From Maribacter cobaltidurans (GTDB lineage: Bacteria; Bacteroidota; Bacteroidia; Flavobacteriales; Flavobacteriaceae), in NCBI RefSeq assembly GCF_002269385.1, contig NZ_CP022957.1:3773001-3837000 (forward strand): DNA of 64,000 nt. Direction: 5' to 3'. A program made the translations under genes and the position numbers. Below are positions 1 to 9,014 of the stretch, in pieces. The notes beneath the pieces were generated by a model. That model was not told the origin of the DNA and ran no database searches. It worked only from the letters and a program-made list of their open reading frames with translations. Each line of letters begins with the position of its first letter. Within the stretch, counting starts at the first letter, position 1.

Positions 1-625
1 ATACATTTACGCTAATATTAGATCCGCTACTGGCCTCGGCGCGACATTCTTCCGAAATTAAGTCTTTTGCCCTTATATTGGCGCCACTACTTCCATCCAC
101 ATATACTTCTTTAGCATTTCCTGAAATTTCGATATTGGCGCCACTGCTTGCATCTATTTCCAAATGATTGGCTTTAACCTCAATGTTTAGGATGGAACCA
201 CTGCTGGAATCTATATTGATGTCATCTCCGGTAATACCATTCTGTGAGGTTAGTTGTGCGCCACTGGAGCTTTCCAAGGAAGTGATTTCCGGTAAGGAAA
301 CAAAAACCTTTTTAGTGGCTCTGCCAATGTTTTCGATGGCATGTATTTTCAGTTTACCATTTCGGATGTCTGTACCGATCAAATCTATGATGTTTTCATC
401 TCCTTCCACTGAAATGCTGAAATCCGATGCCTGGGTCACATAGACCTGTATTCCTTCCGAAGCATGTACTACATTAAAATCTTCGGTTACTTCCCTAGTC
501 TCCTCCACAACGATACCGTTGCCGGCCTTTCCTGAACCAAAATCCCCGAAATTAATATCGAATCCACAGGAGGTAAGGAATATGGCAAGTACAAATGCGA
601 TGGTTACTCTAACTATTGTTGTCAT
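1..625 (-). CDS. DUF2807 (head GIN domain) lipoprotein, C-terminus cut by window edge
   Basis: The translation starts MTTIVRVTIAFVLAIFLTSC, a signal peptide ending in a lipobox (LTSC), so an envelope lipoprotein is expected. The mature part carries several 'SSGA/SSGS' turns spaced by roughly 15-20 residues, the hallmark of the right-handed beta-helical DUF2807 (putative auto-transporter adhesin head GIN) fold. The start is the ATG whose complement is at 623-625. It lies just downstream of the PspC gene on the same strand (117 bp gap), so it may be the last member of a PadR-PspC-DUF2807 unit. Family function is not settled; adhesion or envelope-stress roles are only inferred. The reading frame is still open at base 1, so the protein is partial. 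Confidence 0.85.
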   Translation of the reverse strand, partial: MTTIVRVTIAFVLAIFLTSCGFDINFGDFGSGKAGNGIVVEETREVTEDFNVVHASEGIQVYVTQASDFSISVEGDENIIDLIGTDIRNGKLKIHAIENIGRATKKVFVSLPEITSLESSSGAQLTSQNGITGDDINIDSSSGSILNIEVKANHLEIDASSGANIEISGNAKEVYVDGSSGANIRAKDLISEECRAEASSGSNISVNV

Positions 626-742
626 GATGTTCGTTTTTTGATTGTTGTTTATTGAATGATGTAAAATTGATAAAATTGCTTCTCTCGTTTAAAATTATAC
701 TACCGAATTGTAATATTTCCTATCTGAATTGTAATAGGCCGA

Positions 743-2563
743 TCAGTTTTGGGATATGGTCTTTCGCATAGTGGTATCGCCGTCCTGGGCTTTGATTTCT
801 ATGGTGCTGTCATTTGCATCGATATTGATATCCACCTTTTCCTCGTCGTTGTCCTTTGCATTGATGCGCACCCCGTTTTCATCGATCTGCATTTTAAAGG
901 ATTCGCCGTCCGTATCGTTGATATTGATGTCAATACCATTTTCATTGATCTTGACCCGATTATTGGAATCCTCATCAAATTCCATATCAGCAGGGCAATC
1001 CAAGCACTTTAGTTCATTGTCACTTTCCATTTCCCAAGTATATCCATCCAAATTATCGATGTCCCTATCCGTATCGGCTCTCATAACCCAACTACGCCCA
1101 TCGCCATGATCATAGGTGAGTACGGTACCCACTGGAACAAAAAGATTCACCCGAACTTCTTGATTGTTGAACTTACTGTTTCCTGGAATTTGTAAATAAT
1201 TGTTCAGCATAATATTATTGCCATTAATGGTATAGTCATATTCAATGGCCTCGGCAGTTTCCTTGGCCCTGGCAAAGGAAGGTCCATTCGCTTCCCTACG
1301 GACTTCAATTCTAAAAATGGTATCTGTCGATTTTCTGATTCTGAACCTAACATTTTCGGATACCAAAATCTTTTCGCCCTCATTGTCATGGGTAATAATC
1401 ATATTGCCCATATGCATTTTACGATCCCGGTTATAGTCGAAGGTGGCCAGGCTTATGTTCAAAGTGTCCATGGGGTTTTCAAAATATATTTCCCTTTCTG
1501 ATGTTGAACTGCCAGAGTATGCATGTGCGGCAGCCTCCCTAATTCCAAATACGACCAATAATATGATGGATAATAACCAAAGTCCCAAAAGACTGAATTT
1601 GGCAATGTTTCCTATTGATTTAAGGTTCCTTACCAAAATCTTCAAACCTAAATAGAGAAGGAAAAAGAAAGGAATTCCTATAGCGAAAAAGGCCAATAGG
1701 GAAACCAACCAGATGGGCATATTGCTGGAGTTGACCACATTGTAGAAATCTATTCCCGGTACGTTGACCATATCCAGGATACCTACGGAGATCAACCCTA
1801 CGAATAAACCAATTAGGGTAGAGGCACCTATGATGACCAATAATATCCCAATGAATTTGCCAAAGATTTTGAAAAGGAACATGATAATATCCCCAAGCGT
1901 ATCAAAAAATGTTTTTCCTCCTTTTTTGACGGTATTGCCTACCTTTTCGTAGTCAACACTTTTTACACGATCCGCAACGTCCTCAAAACCCTCTTTGACT
2001 TTACGCTCAATATTACTAATGTTTACCGCTTCCCCACGCATGTCCAGTTTTTGGGCCGTAGTAGTAGCCTCGGGGATTAATATCCAAAGCAGACCATATA
2101 ATAGAATAAATCCACCACCTGAACCTATGGTCAAAAAGACCCATAGGATACGGATCCAAAGAGGATCTATTCCAAGATAGTGTGCCAGACCGGATGAAAC
2201 ACCGGCAACATATTTTTGTTCCGTATCACGGTATAATTTTTTCACTCTTTGCGTAGGCTCCTTGGTTTTGGCCTTTGGCTCATCTTCGAAAATATCCTCA
2301 TCTACCATATAATCTTCGGGCTGACCCATGATGGCGATTACCTCGTCTACCTGCTTTTGGGTTATGACTTGTCTCTCGTTCTCTAATTTCTCATAGAAGA
2401 GTTCGGCAATCCTAGCTTCTATATCGGCCAAAATTTCGTCGCTCCCTGGCGTATTGGCAAAGGAACGTTTTACACTTTCCAAATACCTTCGCATTTTGTT
2501 GTACGCATCTTCATCGATATGGAAGAGCGTATTCGCTAAATTTATATTTACTGTCTTGTTCAT
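743..2563 (-). CDS. PspC-domain membrane protein with acidic C-terminal tail
   Basis: 606 residues. Residues 1-105 form a charged N-terminal region typical of flavobacterial PspC proteins. Residues about 106-168 are a PspC domain (VAGVSSGLAHYLGI, then WIRILWVFLTIGSGGG) with its membrane segment. Three more hydrophobic segments follow at about 230-350. The C-terminal third is soluble and ends in an unusually Asp/Asn-rich stretch of near-repeats (DENGIDININ, DENGVRINAKDNDEEKVDIN). PspC proteins belong to the phage-shock/envelope-stress group. The gene begins 2 bp after the PadR gene, so the two are almost certainly co-transcribed and probably autoregulated by PadR. This larger form, with an extra C-terminal domain, is common in Bacteroidota, but its biochemical role is unknown. 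Confidence 0.88.
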   Translation of the reverse strand: MNKTVNINLANTLFHIDEDAYNKMRRYLESVKRSFANTPGSDEILADIEARIAELFYEKLENERQVITQKQVDEVIAIMGQPEDYMVDEDIFEDEPKAKTKEPTQRVKKLYRDTEQKYVAGVSSGLAHYLGIDPLWIRILWVFLTIGSGGGFILLYGLLWILIPEATTTAQKLDMRGEAVNISNIERKVKEGFEDVADRVKSVDYEKVGNTVKKGGKTFFDTLGDIIMFLFKIFGKFIGILLVIIGASTLIGLFVGLISVGILDMVNVPGIDFYNVVNSSNMPIWLVSLLAFFAIGIPFFFLLYLGLKILVRNLKSIGNIAKFSLLGLWLLSIILLVVFGIREAAAHAYSGSSTSEREIYFENPMDTLNISLATFDYNRDRKMHMGNMIITHDNEGEKILVSENVRFRIRKSTDTIFRIEVRREANGPSFARAKETAEAIEYDYTINGNNIMLNNYLQIPGNSKFNNQEVRVNLFVPVGTVLTYDHGDGRSWVMRADTDRDIDNLDGYTWEMESDNELKCLDCPADMEFDEDSNNRVKINENGIDININDTDGESFKMQIDENGVRINAKDNDEEKVDINIDANDSTIEIKAQDGDTTMRKTISQN

Positions 2564-2565
2564 TG

Positions 2566-2901
2566 TTAGCTGTTTTTTGTGTTGGTTACCAGATTGGTGG
2601 CTTTTCTCAATTCATCCCAGGTGGTATCCAATTCCTTTAGGAAAAGTTTACCGGTCTCTGTTAGGGTATAGTATTTTCTTGGTGGTCCGGAAGTGGATTC
2701 TTCCCAACGATAGTTAAGCAACCCTGCGTTCTTCAAACGGGTAAGTAAGGGGTAAATGGTTCCCTCTACCACCAGCATTTTGGCATCTTTTAGCGTATCC
2801 AGGATTTCAGAGGCATACTTGTCCTCTCCGTTTAAGATGGACAGGATGCAGTACTCCAAAACTCCTTTACGCATCTGCGCTTTTGTATTTTCTACATTCA
2901 T
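2566..2901 (-). CDS. PadR-family transcriptional regulator
   Basis: 111 residues with the compact PadR winged-helix layout: GVLEYCILSILNGEDKYASE (helix-turn-helix entry), EGTIYPLLTRLKNAGLL (recognition region) and the wing SGPPRKYYTLTETGK. PadR proteins are dimeric repressors, often released by envelope-active compounds or phenolic acids. It sits immediately upstream of the PspC gene on the same strand (2 bp gap), so it most likely controls its own operon. Length and motif order match the short PadR subtype (about 110 residues). The DNA between this gene and the NTF2-like gene (2902-3060) should hold the operon promoter and operator; no operator palindrome was evident by eye. Confidence 0.92.
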   Translation of the reverse strand: MNVENTKAQMRKGVLEYCILSILNGEDKYASEILDTLKDAKMLVVEGTIYPLLTRLKNAGLLNYRWEESTSGPPRKYYTLTETGKLFLKELDTTWDELRKATNLVTNTKNS

Positions 2902-3060
2902 AATGTCTTTTTTCTTTTATGCGACCACCTTTCTTGTGGGGATTGCTCCTTCTGCTTCCTTGTGGACTGCATGGTTAACGGTTCGTTTTTTGATTGATGA
3001 ATAAACATAGTTTTTGATTGATTGTAAACTCCGAAGGGTGTGATGAATACCCCAATTATT

Positions 3061-3513
3061 TTAATGTAAACTTATAACTCTATGCATGAGCCAACGGTCG
3101 TCTGTCTTTTTCCAAATGGCAATAAATTTTGATGGTATGGATTCTGCATTGGGTTCCTCCTTATTAAAAAAGCTATGCAGGCCTATCTGTACCGCCCCAA
3201 AACCGGTTATGGCGTGAACTTCTACACTATCTTCCACCAAGCTCCTGGTAACTTTACCACAAATATTGGCTTTAATACTTTCCAAAATGGCCGCTTTATC
3301 CGTTGCCAAGCCGCCCTTGTCATGATAAAACTCCAAGTCCTCATCATAGAATGCTTCTTGGGTATCCATATCACATTCGTTATAAGCGGTGAAATAGGTT
3401 TTGTCCAGGTCTAAAATGGTCTTATACAATTCAGAATCCTTTGAAACTTGTCCACATGCCAAGCTCGTAAAGAAGGCAACTACTACATATATGATAACTT
3501 TTAATAGTGTCAT
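3061..3513 (-). CDS. Exported NTF2-like (SnoaL/DUF4440-type) protein
   Basis: 150 residues with an N-terminal hydrophobic signal (VIIYVVVAFFTSLACGQ), then the pattern of the DUF4440/NTF2-like fold: an amphipathic helix (ELYKTILDLDKTYFTAYNEC), FYDEDLEFYHDKGG, and a C-terminal strand ending IAIWKKTDDRWLMHRVISLH. Proteins of this fold bind small ligands or act as isomerase-like domains; no specific reaction can be assigned. The stop-start junction with the upstream DUF4870 gene overlaps at base 3513, so the two are translationally coupled. Confidence 0.75.
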   Translation of the reverse strand: MTLLKVIIYVVVAFFTSLACGQVSKDSELYKTILDLDKTYFTAYNECDMDTQEAFYDEDLEFYHDKGGLATDKAAILESIKANICGKVTRSLVEDSVEVHAITGFGAVQIGLHSFFNKEEPNAESIPSKFIAIWKKTDDRWLMHRVISLH

Positions 3514-3995
3514 TACTTGATGAATTTAATAGTTATGGGATACTGAAAAGTTTGTCCCTCATTGGTTCTGATGGTCGCCAATATGGTATAGACAATGTTC
3601 ACTACAAATAATGCGCCTTGCAATAGACCGGTAATTCCAACAGGTACCAACCAAGTGCCAAACCTAAAATCGTCACTGTCTATATGAAAATTAATATTGT
3701 TCCAGTGGTTCCAACGTCCAAAATCAAAAAGATCGAAATCGAAAATATTAGGAAAAAAACCTATGAAAAATGGAATACTGATAATACCTAGGACAATGGA
3801 GTAGAGGAGTAGGCTAATTTGAAAATTAAGCGCCTGTTTCCCATTATGATCTACAAATTCATACTCTTTCTTATTGGCAGTCCATAGAATCAATGGCACA
3901 ATAAAATTGCCGAAGGGAATAAAGAATTTGGAAAAGGTACTCGCATGAATCAATGCGGATAAATTTCTTTCGTGTTTGGATAGTGACTCTGTCAT
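3513..3995 (-). CDS. DUF4870-type integral membrane protein
   Basis: 160 residues. The pattern PFGNFIVPLILWTANKKEYEFVDHNGKQALNFQ is the DUF4870 (Tic20-like) signature: a proline-rich helix, a polar 'N/DHNGKQALNFQ' loop, then hydrophobic helices (LLLYSIVLGIISIPFFIGFF and a long one near residues 115-140). It is a small polytopic inner-membrane protein of unknown function. It is upstream of, and overlaps, the NTF2-like gene by one base. Flavobacterial DUF4870 genes are frequently found next to PadR/PspC modules, which fits the position here. Confidence 0.85.
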   Translation of the reverse strand: MTESLSKHERNLSALIHASTFSKFFIPFGNFIVPLILWTANKKEYEFVDHNGKQALNFQISLLLYSIVLGIISIPFFIGFFPNIFDFDLFDFGRWNHWNNINFHIDSDDFRFGTWLVPVGITGLLQGALFVVNIVYTILATIRTNEGQTFQYPITIKFIK

Positions 3996-4186
3996 GGTTT
4001 GTTCTTTGATTGATGAAATATCAGCTACTGTGTTTAAACGATATACGTTGATAGCATAATAACTTACAATGCAAATATATATCTAAAAGAAGGTACTATG
4101 CAACACATAGTACTATAATTTAACTTTTTATTAACATTTTAGCAATCTGATTTTTATCAATACATTTAGTGTTTAAAGAAAAAAAA

Positions 4187-4642
4187 ATGGCTGTAAGTAT
4201 TAGTAAATTCAATACGTTTACATTCTTTAAGTTACCCTCTGCATGGTGGTGTGGCGTACGTTTGCGGTATTTGGACAAAGAGAAGGCAATTGTAACCGTA
4301 AAACATAAATGGTTTAACCAAAATCCGTTTAATTCCATGTTTTGGGCCGTTCAGGGTATGGCGGCAGAACTATCTACTGGGGCCATGATGATCGATCAAA
4401 TTAATGCTACGGGAAAAAAAATATCCATGCTCGTGGCCAATAACAAAGCCAACTTTACAAAAAAGGCGACTGGTAGAATCACTTTTACCTGTGAAGACGG
4501 ACATTTAATAAAGGAGGCATTGGAGAAAACCATTTCCACGGGTGAAGGGCAAACCGTTTGGATGAAATCCATAGGTGTCAATACTGATGGGGTAGTGGTA
4601 AGTACTTTTGAGTTTGAGTGGACGGTTAAACTGAAGAGTTAA
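4187..4642 (+). CDS. DUF4442 hotdog-fold (thioesterase-like) protein
   Basis: About 151 residues from the ATG at 4187, preferred over an in-frame GTG at 4169 because ATG dominates here and an A-rich leader precedes it. Diagnostic features are LPSAWWCGVRLRYLDKEK, KHKWFNQNPFNSMFWAVQGM and AAELSTGAMM, the substrate-binding helix region of DUF4442 proteins, which belong to the thioesterase/hotdog superfamily. A thioester substrate is plausible but not shown by the sequence. It is divergent from the DUF4870 gene; the A/T-rich gap 3996-4186 probably carries both promoters. Confidence 0.85.
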   Translation: MAVSISKFNTFTFFKLPSAWWCGVRLRYLDKEKAIVTVKHKWFNQNPFNSMFWAVQGMAAELSTGAMMIDQINATGKKISMLVANNKANFTKKATGRITFTCEDGHLIKEALEKTISTGEGQTVWMKSIGVNTDGVVVSTFEFEWTVKLKS

Positions 4643-4735
4643 GTCAATTTTATTGTAAATTGTCACCCTGAGATTACAAAAAAAAATGAATGGATGAGGA
4701 AATTAAAGTAGCAGTGGGCCTAAATTAAATCTGAA

Positions 4736-5602
4736 TCATTCCCAAATCTGATATTCCTTAATATAATTTTTTACTTCTTCAATATGAGGTTCTGTTGGAA
4801 TCAAAAAATTTAGTTCACCATTATTTATGTATTTAGCATCAAAATAAAAAGTATCTAAATGTTGCTCTTTTGTTGATAAATCTTCGTATTTGACAAAACT
4901 CGCTGATGTAAAGTTTGAAAAATTCTCAACTAAATACTTTTTGGATAAATTAATTTTAAATAAATAATTCATACTTCCCTGAGGCTCTATTTCAAAGTTA
5001 TAACCTCTTCCATCGGAATGAATATTTTTAAAATGTATTAATTGATTTGTAAATTTTTTCAGTCCAATTGCTACATTACTAATTTGTCTGATTTTAGCTA
5101 TACGTCCTCCTACATTTTCAATTTTAAATTGAATGTTTAACAAAGATGTATCTTCTTCAATTGCTCTAAAAAAAATATCAGTTATCATTAATTTGGGTCT
5201 GTTTGAAGCGAAAACTGATGCTTGAATTTGATAAAGTTTACTTGTCTTCCCGATTGTAGAGTCTAAAATATTCAGTTGATTATTTAAATTATACTGAACA
5301 TTTATTAATTCACTATCAATAACTATTAAACGACTTTTTGTTTCGGAAATCACATCAAAATTTTGATTTAATCCTTCATTTAAATTTGATGTCTTAGTCA
5401 AAATTGTTCTGGCTGTATTTATTAGTTCTTCATTTTCTTTATTACTGTCATAAAGATTTATAACTGAGAGGATGAAAAAAAAACCTGCTATAGAACCATA
5501 GAGCAACCTTTTTATTTTCGGATTAAATTCGTCAGTTTTCGGAAAAAGCTCTCTCCAAATAAAAAACAGGGAAATGAAAAGTAATAGATAGTCTACAAAC
5601 AT
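4736..5602 (-). CDS. Unrecognised membrane-anchored coiled-coil protein, A/T-rich
   Basis: 288 residues that match no family I recognise. The N-terminus has two hydrophobic helices (about 3-20 and 33-50, LLYGSIAGFFFILSVINLYD). A long polar helical region follows, rich in Asn/Leu/Ile heptads (about 55-125, NLNEGLNQNFDVISETKSRL), which looks like a coiled coil. The C-terminal half has beta-strand character (LNIQFKIENVGGRIAKIRQI). Base composition is clearly more A/T-rich than the flanking genes, which suggests recent acquisition. It is a monocistronic minus-strand gene between two plus-strand genes. A membrane-tethered sensor with a periplasmic or cytosolic beta domain is one possible reading; no function is claimed. 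Confidence 0.7.
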   Translation of the reverse strand: MFVDYLLLFISLFFIWRELFPKTDEFNPKIKRLLYGSIAGFFFILSVINLYDSNKENEELINTARTILTKTSNLNEGLNQNFDVISETKSRLIVIDSELINVQYNLNNQLNILDSTIGKTSKLYQIQASVFASNRPKLMITDIFFRAIEEDTSLLNIQFKIENVGGRIAKIRQISNVAIGLKKFTNQLIHFKNIHSDGRGYNFEIEPQGSMNYLFKINLSKKYLVENFSNFTSASFVKYEDLSTKEQHLDTFYFDAKYINNGELNFLIPTEPHIEEVKNYIKEYQIWE

Positions 5603-5717
5603 TTTATTTTAATAGAAATTCAATTTAATTAATTTTCCTTAATCGTAATTCAAAGAGTTTGTAACAAAATCCTTAAACTAACAACTAATAACTGTCAACA
5701 AAAAACAAAACATAAAA

Positions 5718-6518
5718 ATGAACGCACACGAAATAGACTACGAGATTTTTGGAGAAGAAATGCAATATGTAGAGATAGAGTTAGATCCCCAAGAGGCCGT
5801 TGTGGCCGAGGCCGGAAGCTTTATGATGATGGATACCGATATTAAAATGAATACCATTTTTGGTGATGGTAGCAATCAGGACAATAGCGTATTGGGCAAA
5901 ATATTTTCAGCGGGTAAGCGAATGCTAACCGGGGAAAGCCTTTTTATGACTGCCTTTTTAAACATTGGTCAAGGAAAGAAGAAAGTAAGTTTTGCGTCTC
6001 CGTATCCCGGTAAAATTGTCCCTATTGATTTGTCCGAATTGGGTGGAAGGTTTATCTGTCAAAAAGATGCTTTTCTATGCGCAGCACAAGGGGTTTCAGT
6101 GGGCATCGAATTTTCAAAACGGTTGGGTCGTGGATTTTTCGGTGGTGAAGGCTTTATTATGCAGAAATTGGAAGGTGACGGAATGACCTTTGTCCATGCC
6201 GGAGGTACCCTTGCAAAAAAGACATTGGGACCCGGTGAAGTTCTAAAAGTGGATACCGGGTGTATCGTTGGGTTTACCAAGGATGTGGATTATGATATTG
6301 AGTTTATCGGGGGAATACGAAATACGGTTTTCGGTGGTGAGGGACTTTTCTTTGCGAAGTTAAGAGGCCCTGGGACCGTATATATTCAATCTTTACCATT
6401 TAGTCGCTTGGCAGGTCGTGTTTGGGCAGCCGCACCTAAGGGAGGCGGAAAGGATAAGGGAGAGGGAAGTATTCTAGGTGGCCTAGGCGATTTGCTGGAC
6501 GGTGACAATCGATTTTAA
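5718..6518 (+). CDS. AIM24/TIGR00266 family protein
   Basis: 266 residues. The N-terminus ([20 protein letters not shown]), the repeated Gly-rich beta turns ([19 protein letters not shown] and [18 protein letters not shown]) and the C-terminal [12 protein letters not shown] are the signature of TIGR00266, related to the mitochondrial AIM24 beta-sandwich. The bacterial role is not established. Length is normal for the family. The tail ends in a Gly-rich, probably flexible, segment ([20 protein letters not shown]). The upstream leader is A-rich, as is common for strong Bacteroidota genes. Confidence 0.92.
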   Translation: MNAHEIDYEIFGEEMQYVEIELDPQEAVVAEAGSFMMMDTDIKMNTIFGDGSNQDNSVLGKIFSAGKRMLTGESLFMTAFLNIGQGKKKVSFASPYPGKIVPIDLSELGGRFICQKDAFLCAAQGVSVGIEFSKRLGRGFFGGEGFIMQKLEGDGMTFVHAGGTLAKKTLGPGEVLKVDTGCIVGFTKDVDYDIEFIGGIRNTVFGGEGLFFAKLRGPGTVYIQSLPFSRLAGRVWAAAPKGGGKDKGEGSILGGLGDLLDGDNRF

Positions 6519-6674
6519 AATCAAATACAAGTTCAGACACAGGCTCAAGAGTCAATTTCAACTATTAAGGTTAAGCGTTTGGAATGCTTAGGTCTGAGGT
6601 GTTAATTTAAGTCAAAGCCAAAAGGCAAAAGCGCAAAGCCATAAACCAACAACCTTAAACCATCAACGAAACAA

Positions 6675-7328
6675 GTGGATTTCAAAAACTTAATTACTTT
6701 TCTCCAAGAACTCAACAAAAACAACAATAAGGAATGGATGGATTCCAATAGAAAGTGGTATCACCAAGTTCGGAATGAATTCGTTGGATGGCTTGATGAA
6801 CTGAACGATAATCTTCTACGGCAGTATGATGATTATTATGATACGCCAGGTAAAAAGGGAATCAACCGTATCAATAATAATTTACTATATCATCCAAACC
6901 GACCTATTTATAAGGACCATTTTGGCGCCGGTTTGGATAAAAGGCCCAATACGGGCGATTTTTATATCGAAATTGGGATGGAAGAATCCATGTTCGCCGG
7001 CGGTCTCTGGCGACCAGATCCCAAAAGATTGGCCAGCATTAGGGATGCCGTCGACTATAATGGAGAAGAATTGGTCGACATTTTGGAAAAGCCTTCTTTT
7101 AAAAAAGCCTTTGGAGGTTTGGTAGAAGACGTAAAACTCACCAGGCCTCCTAAGGGTTTTTCTGAGGACCATCCCCATATCGATTTACTCAAACACAAAA
7201 CCTTTGCCGTGATGGCAAAATTTGATAATACCTTGCTATTTCAAGATAATTTTAACGAAAAGGTTTTCGGTGTCTATAAGGAAATGCTTCCCTTTCGAAC
7301 CTATCTCAACAAGGCCATTACCGTTTAA
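6675..7328 (+). CDS. DUF2461 (TIGR02453) family protein
   Basis: 217 residues. The N-terminal motif LQELNKNNNKEWMDSNRKWY and the central RINNNLLYHPNRPIYKDHFGA and FYIEIGMEES are characteristic of DUF2461/TIGR02453. The start is a GTG at 6675, which places the conserved block at the expected distance from the N-terminus; no ATG fits better. Function is unknown. It converges on the M81 gene with only a 3 bp gap. Confidence 0.88.
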   Translation: MDFKNLITFLQELNKNNNKEWMDSNRKWYHQVRNEFVGWLDELNDNLLRQYDDYYDTPGKKGINRINNNLLYHPNRPIYKDHFGAGLDKRPNTGDFYIEIGMEESMFAGGLWRPDPKRLASIRDAVDYNGEELVDILEKPSFKKAFGGLVEDVKLTRPPKGFSEDHPHIDLLKHKTFAVMAKFDNTLLFQDNFNEKVFGVYKEMLPFRTYLNKAITV

Positions 7329-7331
7329 ATG

Positions 7332-8900
7332 CTATTCGTTGGAGGCCGGAATTAATCTTGCATTTAAATCCGGCGTTTCCATATCCGCATCCAAGGGATA
7401 CATGGGACGCTTGATATTTTTATAACCCAAACGCTCCAAATCCTGATCCACACCTCCGGGTGTCAAGGCCATAATCCAATCACCCCGCATATCATATAGT
7501 TCAGGAACCAGATAACCTATTTTTACTACGATAATGTCCGTTTTCATGGGGTTTAGGCCCAAATTTGTGAAATCACTTTTATGGTGATAGGGTTTTCTTT
7601 TTTTAGTAACAATTACATGTACGCTTCCTACCTTAACGACAACCTCCACTTCCGCATCTCGGTCTCCCTCTTTTATTGCTTCGATTGTTCCGGTGATTTC
7701 CAGAGGTGGGGCAAATCGGTCATCCACGTCCGCTCCGGCGGTTGCACTTATTTTTCCGCCAACGCCTACTTCCAGAGCTTTTTCCACCAATTCTGGCCCA
7801 GGAATAGAGGCATAGATAAGGGAAGGACCATTTTCGGATTTAAACTCGGGCCGATTTAAAATCTGTTGCAAGGTCCATGTTACGTCGCCTGCGCCACCGG
7901 CCGTGGGATTATCTCCCATGTCACTGATCATGAAAGGTTTTTTATCACTCTTAAGCGCCAACGCCAAACTTTCTTCCAGCGTACCGACAGGGGCTACAAA
8001 TTCAAAATCATTACGTACCTCCCAAAAGGCATTTGCCAATTTTTCGGCTCCTTGGGTCACCTTTTCCTTATCATCTCCCGTTACCATCACTACGGCATGA
8101 TTCCTAGGTTCATCTGCCCAAGCATATCCTATCCAAATAGCGGCGTCTATGACACCGTCCTGATCAGCTACTTCAGGAACTTTGGCATATAGACTTTTAC
8201 CGGGTTCGATGCGGGTGCTTGTTTTTTCCCCTGGCAGCAAAATTGGAACGGGTACCCATGCTTTATAGGCTGGTTTTCCTTTACCATTTTCCAAGCGTTC
8301 CAAAAGGAGACGTATGGAACGCTCTTTAGATTCCAAAGCATCTTCATGCGGGGCCATACGGTAACAGGTAATTAGGTCACTCTGTTTGGCCAAGGTTTCC
8401 GAAACGTTGCCATGAAGATCCATAGAGGTTGAAATTAAAACGTCAGGGCCAACCACCTCTCGGATACGTGTAATTAAATCACCCTCAGCATCCTCCAGAC
8501 CGACAACGCTCATGGCCCCATGGATATCGAACCAAATACCGTCGTAAGGTCCATTTTCTTTTAACATGGTCAAGGTTTTGTTTACCATGGACTCATAAGC
8601 TTCCCTAGTAACAATACCCCCTGGAATAGATTTGCCAAGAAGCGTTGGTACCCAATCGGCCTGTTGGCGAATATCGCTATCTGCATCAAAAAAAGAATAA
8701 CGCCCGAAAATGGAATCTCCGATTCTAGCATGAAAAGCGGCTTCCTCGGTTTGTGCCGGGGAAAATGTACTGGATTCAATACCGATACCTGCAATGGCGA
8801 TTTTTGGCAGCTCTTGTTGTTCTGTTATCTTTTCGGATTGGTTTTTGCACCCTAGAAAGCTAAAAAGGGAAAGGACAAATAAGAGGACAATTTTTTTCAT
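7332..8900 (-). CDS. M81-family metallopeptidase (MlrC/microcystinase C-like) lipoprotein
   Basis: 522 residues. The N-terminal signal with lipobox SFLGC predicts a lipid-anchored envelope protein. The mature start IAIAGIGIESSTFSPAQ and the metal-ligand motifs WFDIHGAM, SMDLHGNVS and YRMAPHED match the M81/MlrC family, whose founder cleaves linearised microcystin; other members act on small amide substrates that are mostly unknown. The C-terminal domain (TPGGVDQDLERLGYKNI) is the MlrC C-terminal domain. Lipidation suggests a periplasmic or surface role. It is monocistronic, and the substrate cannot be inferred from context. Confidence 0.9.
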   Translation of the reverse strand: MKKIVLLFVLSLFSFLGCKNQSEKITEQQELPKIAIAGIGIESSTFSPAQTEEAAFHARIGDSIFGRYSFFDADSDIRQQADWVPTLLGKSIPGGIVTREAYESMVNKTLTMLKENGPYDGIWFDIHGAMSVVGLEDAEGDLITRIREVVGPDVLISTSMDLHGNVSETLAKQSDLITCYRMAPHEDALESKERSIRLLLERLENGKGKPAYKAWVPVPILLPGEKTSTRIEPGKSLYAKVPEVADQDGVIDAAIWIGYAWADEPRNHAVVMVTGDDKEKVTQGAEKLANAFWEVRNDFEFVAPVGTLEESLALALKSDKKPFMISDMGDNPTAGGAGDVTWTLQQILNRPEFKSENGPSLIYASIPGPELVEKALEVGVGGKISATAGADVDDRFAPPLEITGTIEAIKEGDRDAEVEVVVKVGSVHVIVTKKRKPYHHKSDFTNLGLNPMKTDIIVVKIGYLVPELYDMRGDWIMALTPGGVDQDLERLGYKNIKRPMYPLDADMETPDLNARLIPASNE

Positions 8901-9014
8901 AAGGGTATCTTAAGTTTCGTTAAAAATACTACTAATTTTTGTTTGATGGATGGGCATTCTCTTGTCATATCCTCGAATAACCCTATCTTTATTGAGTTAA
9001 TTTTATAATTTTTT

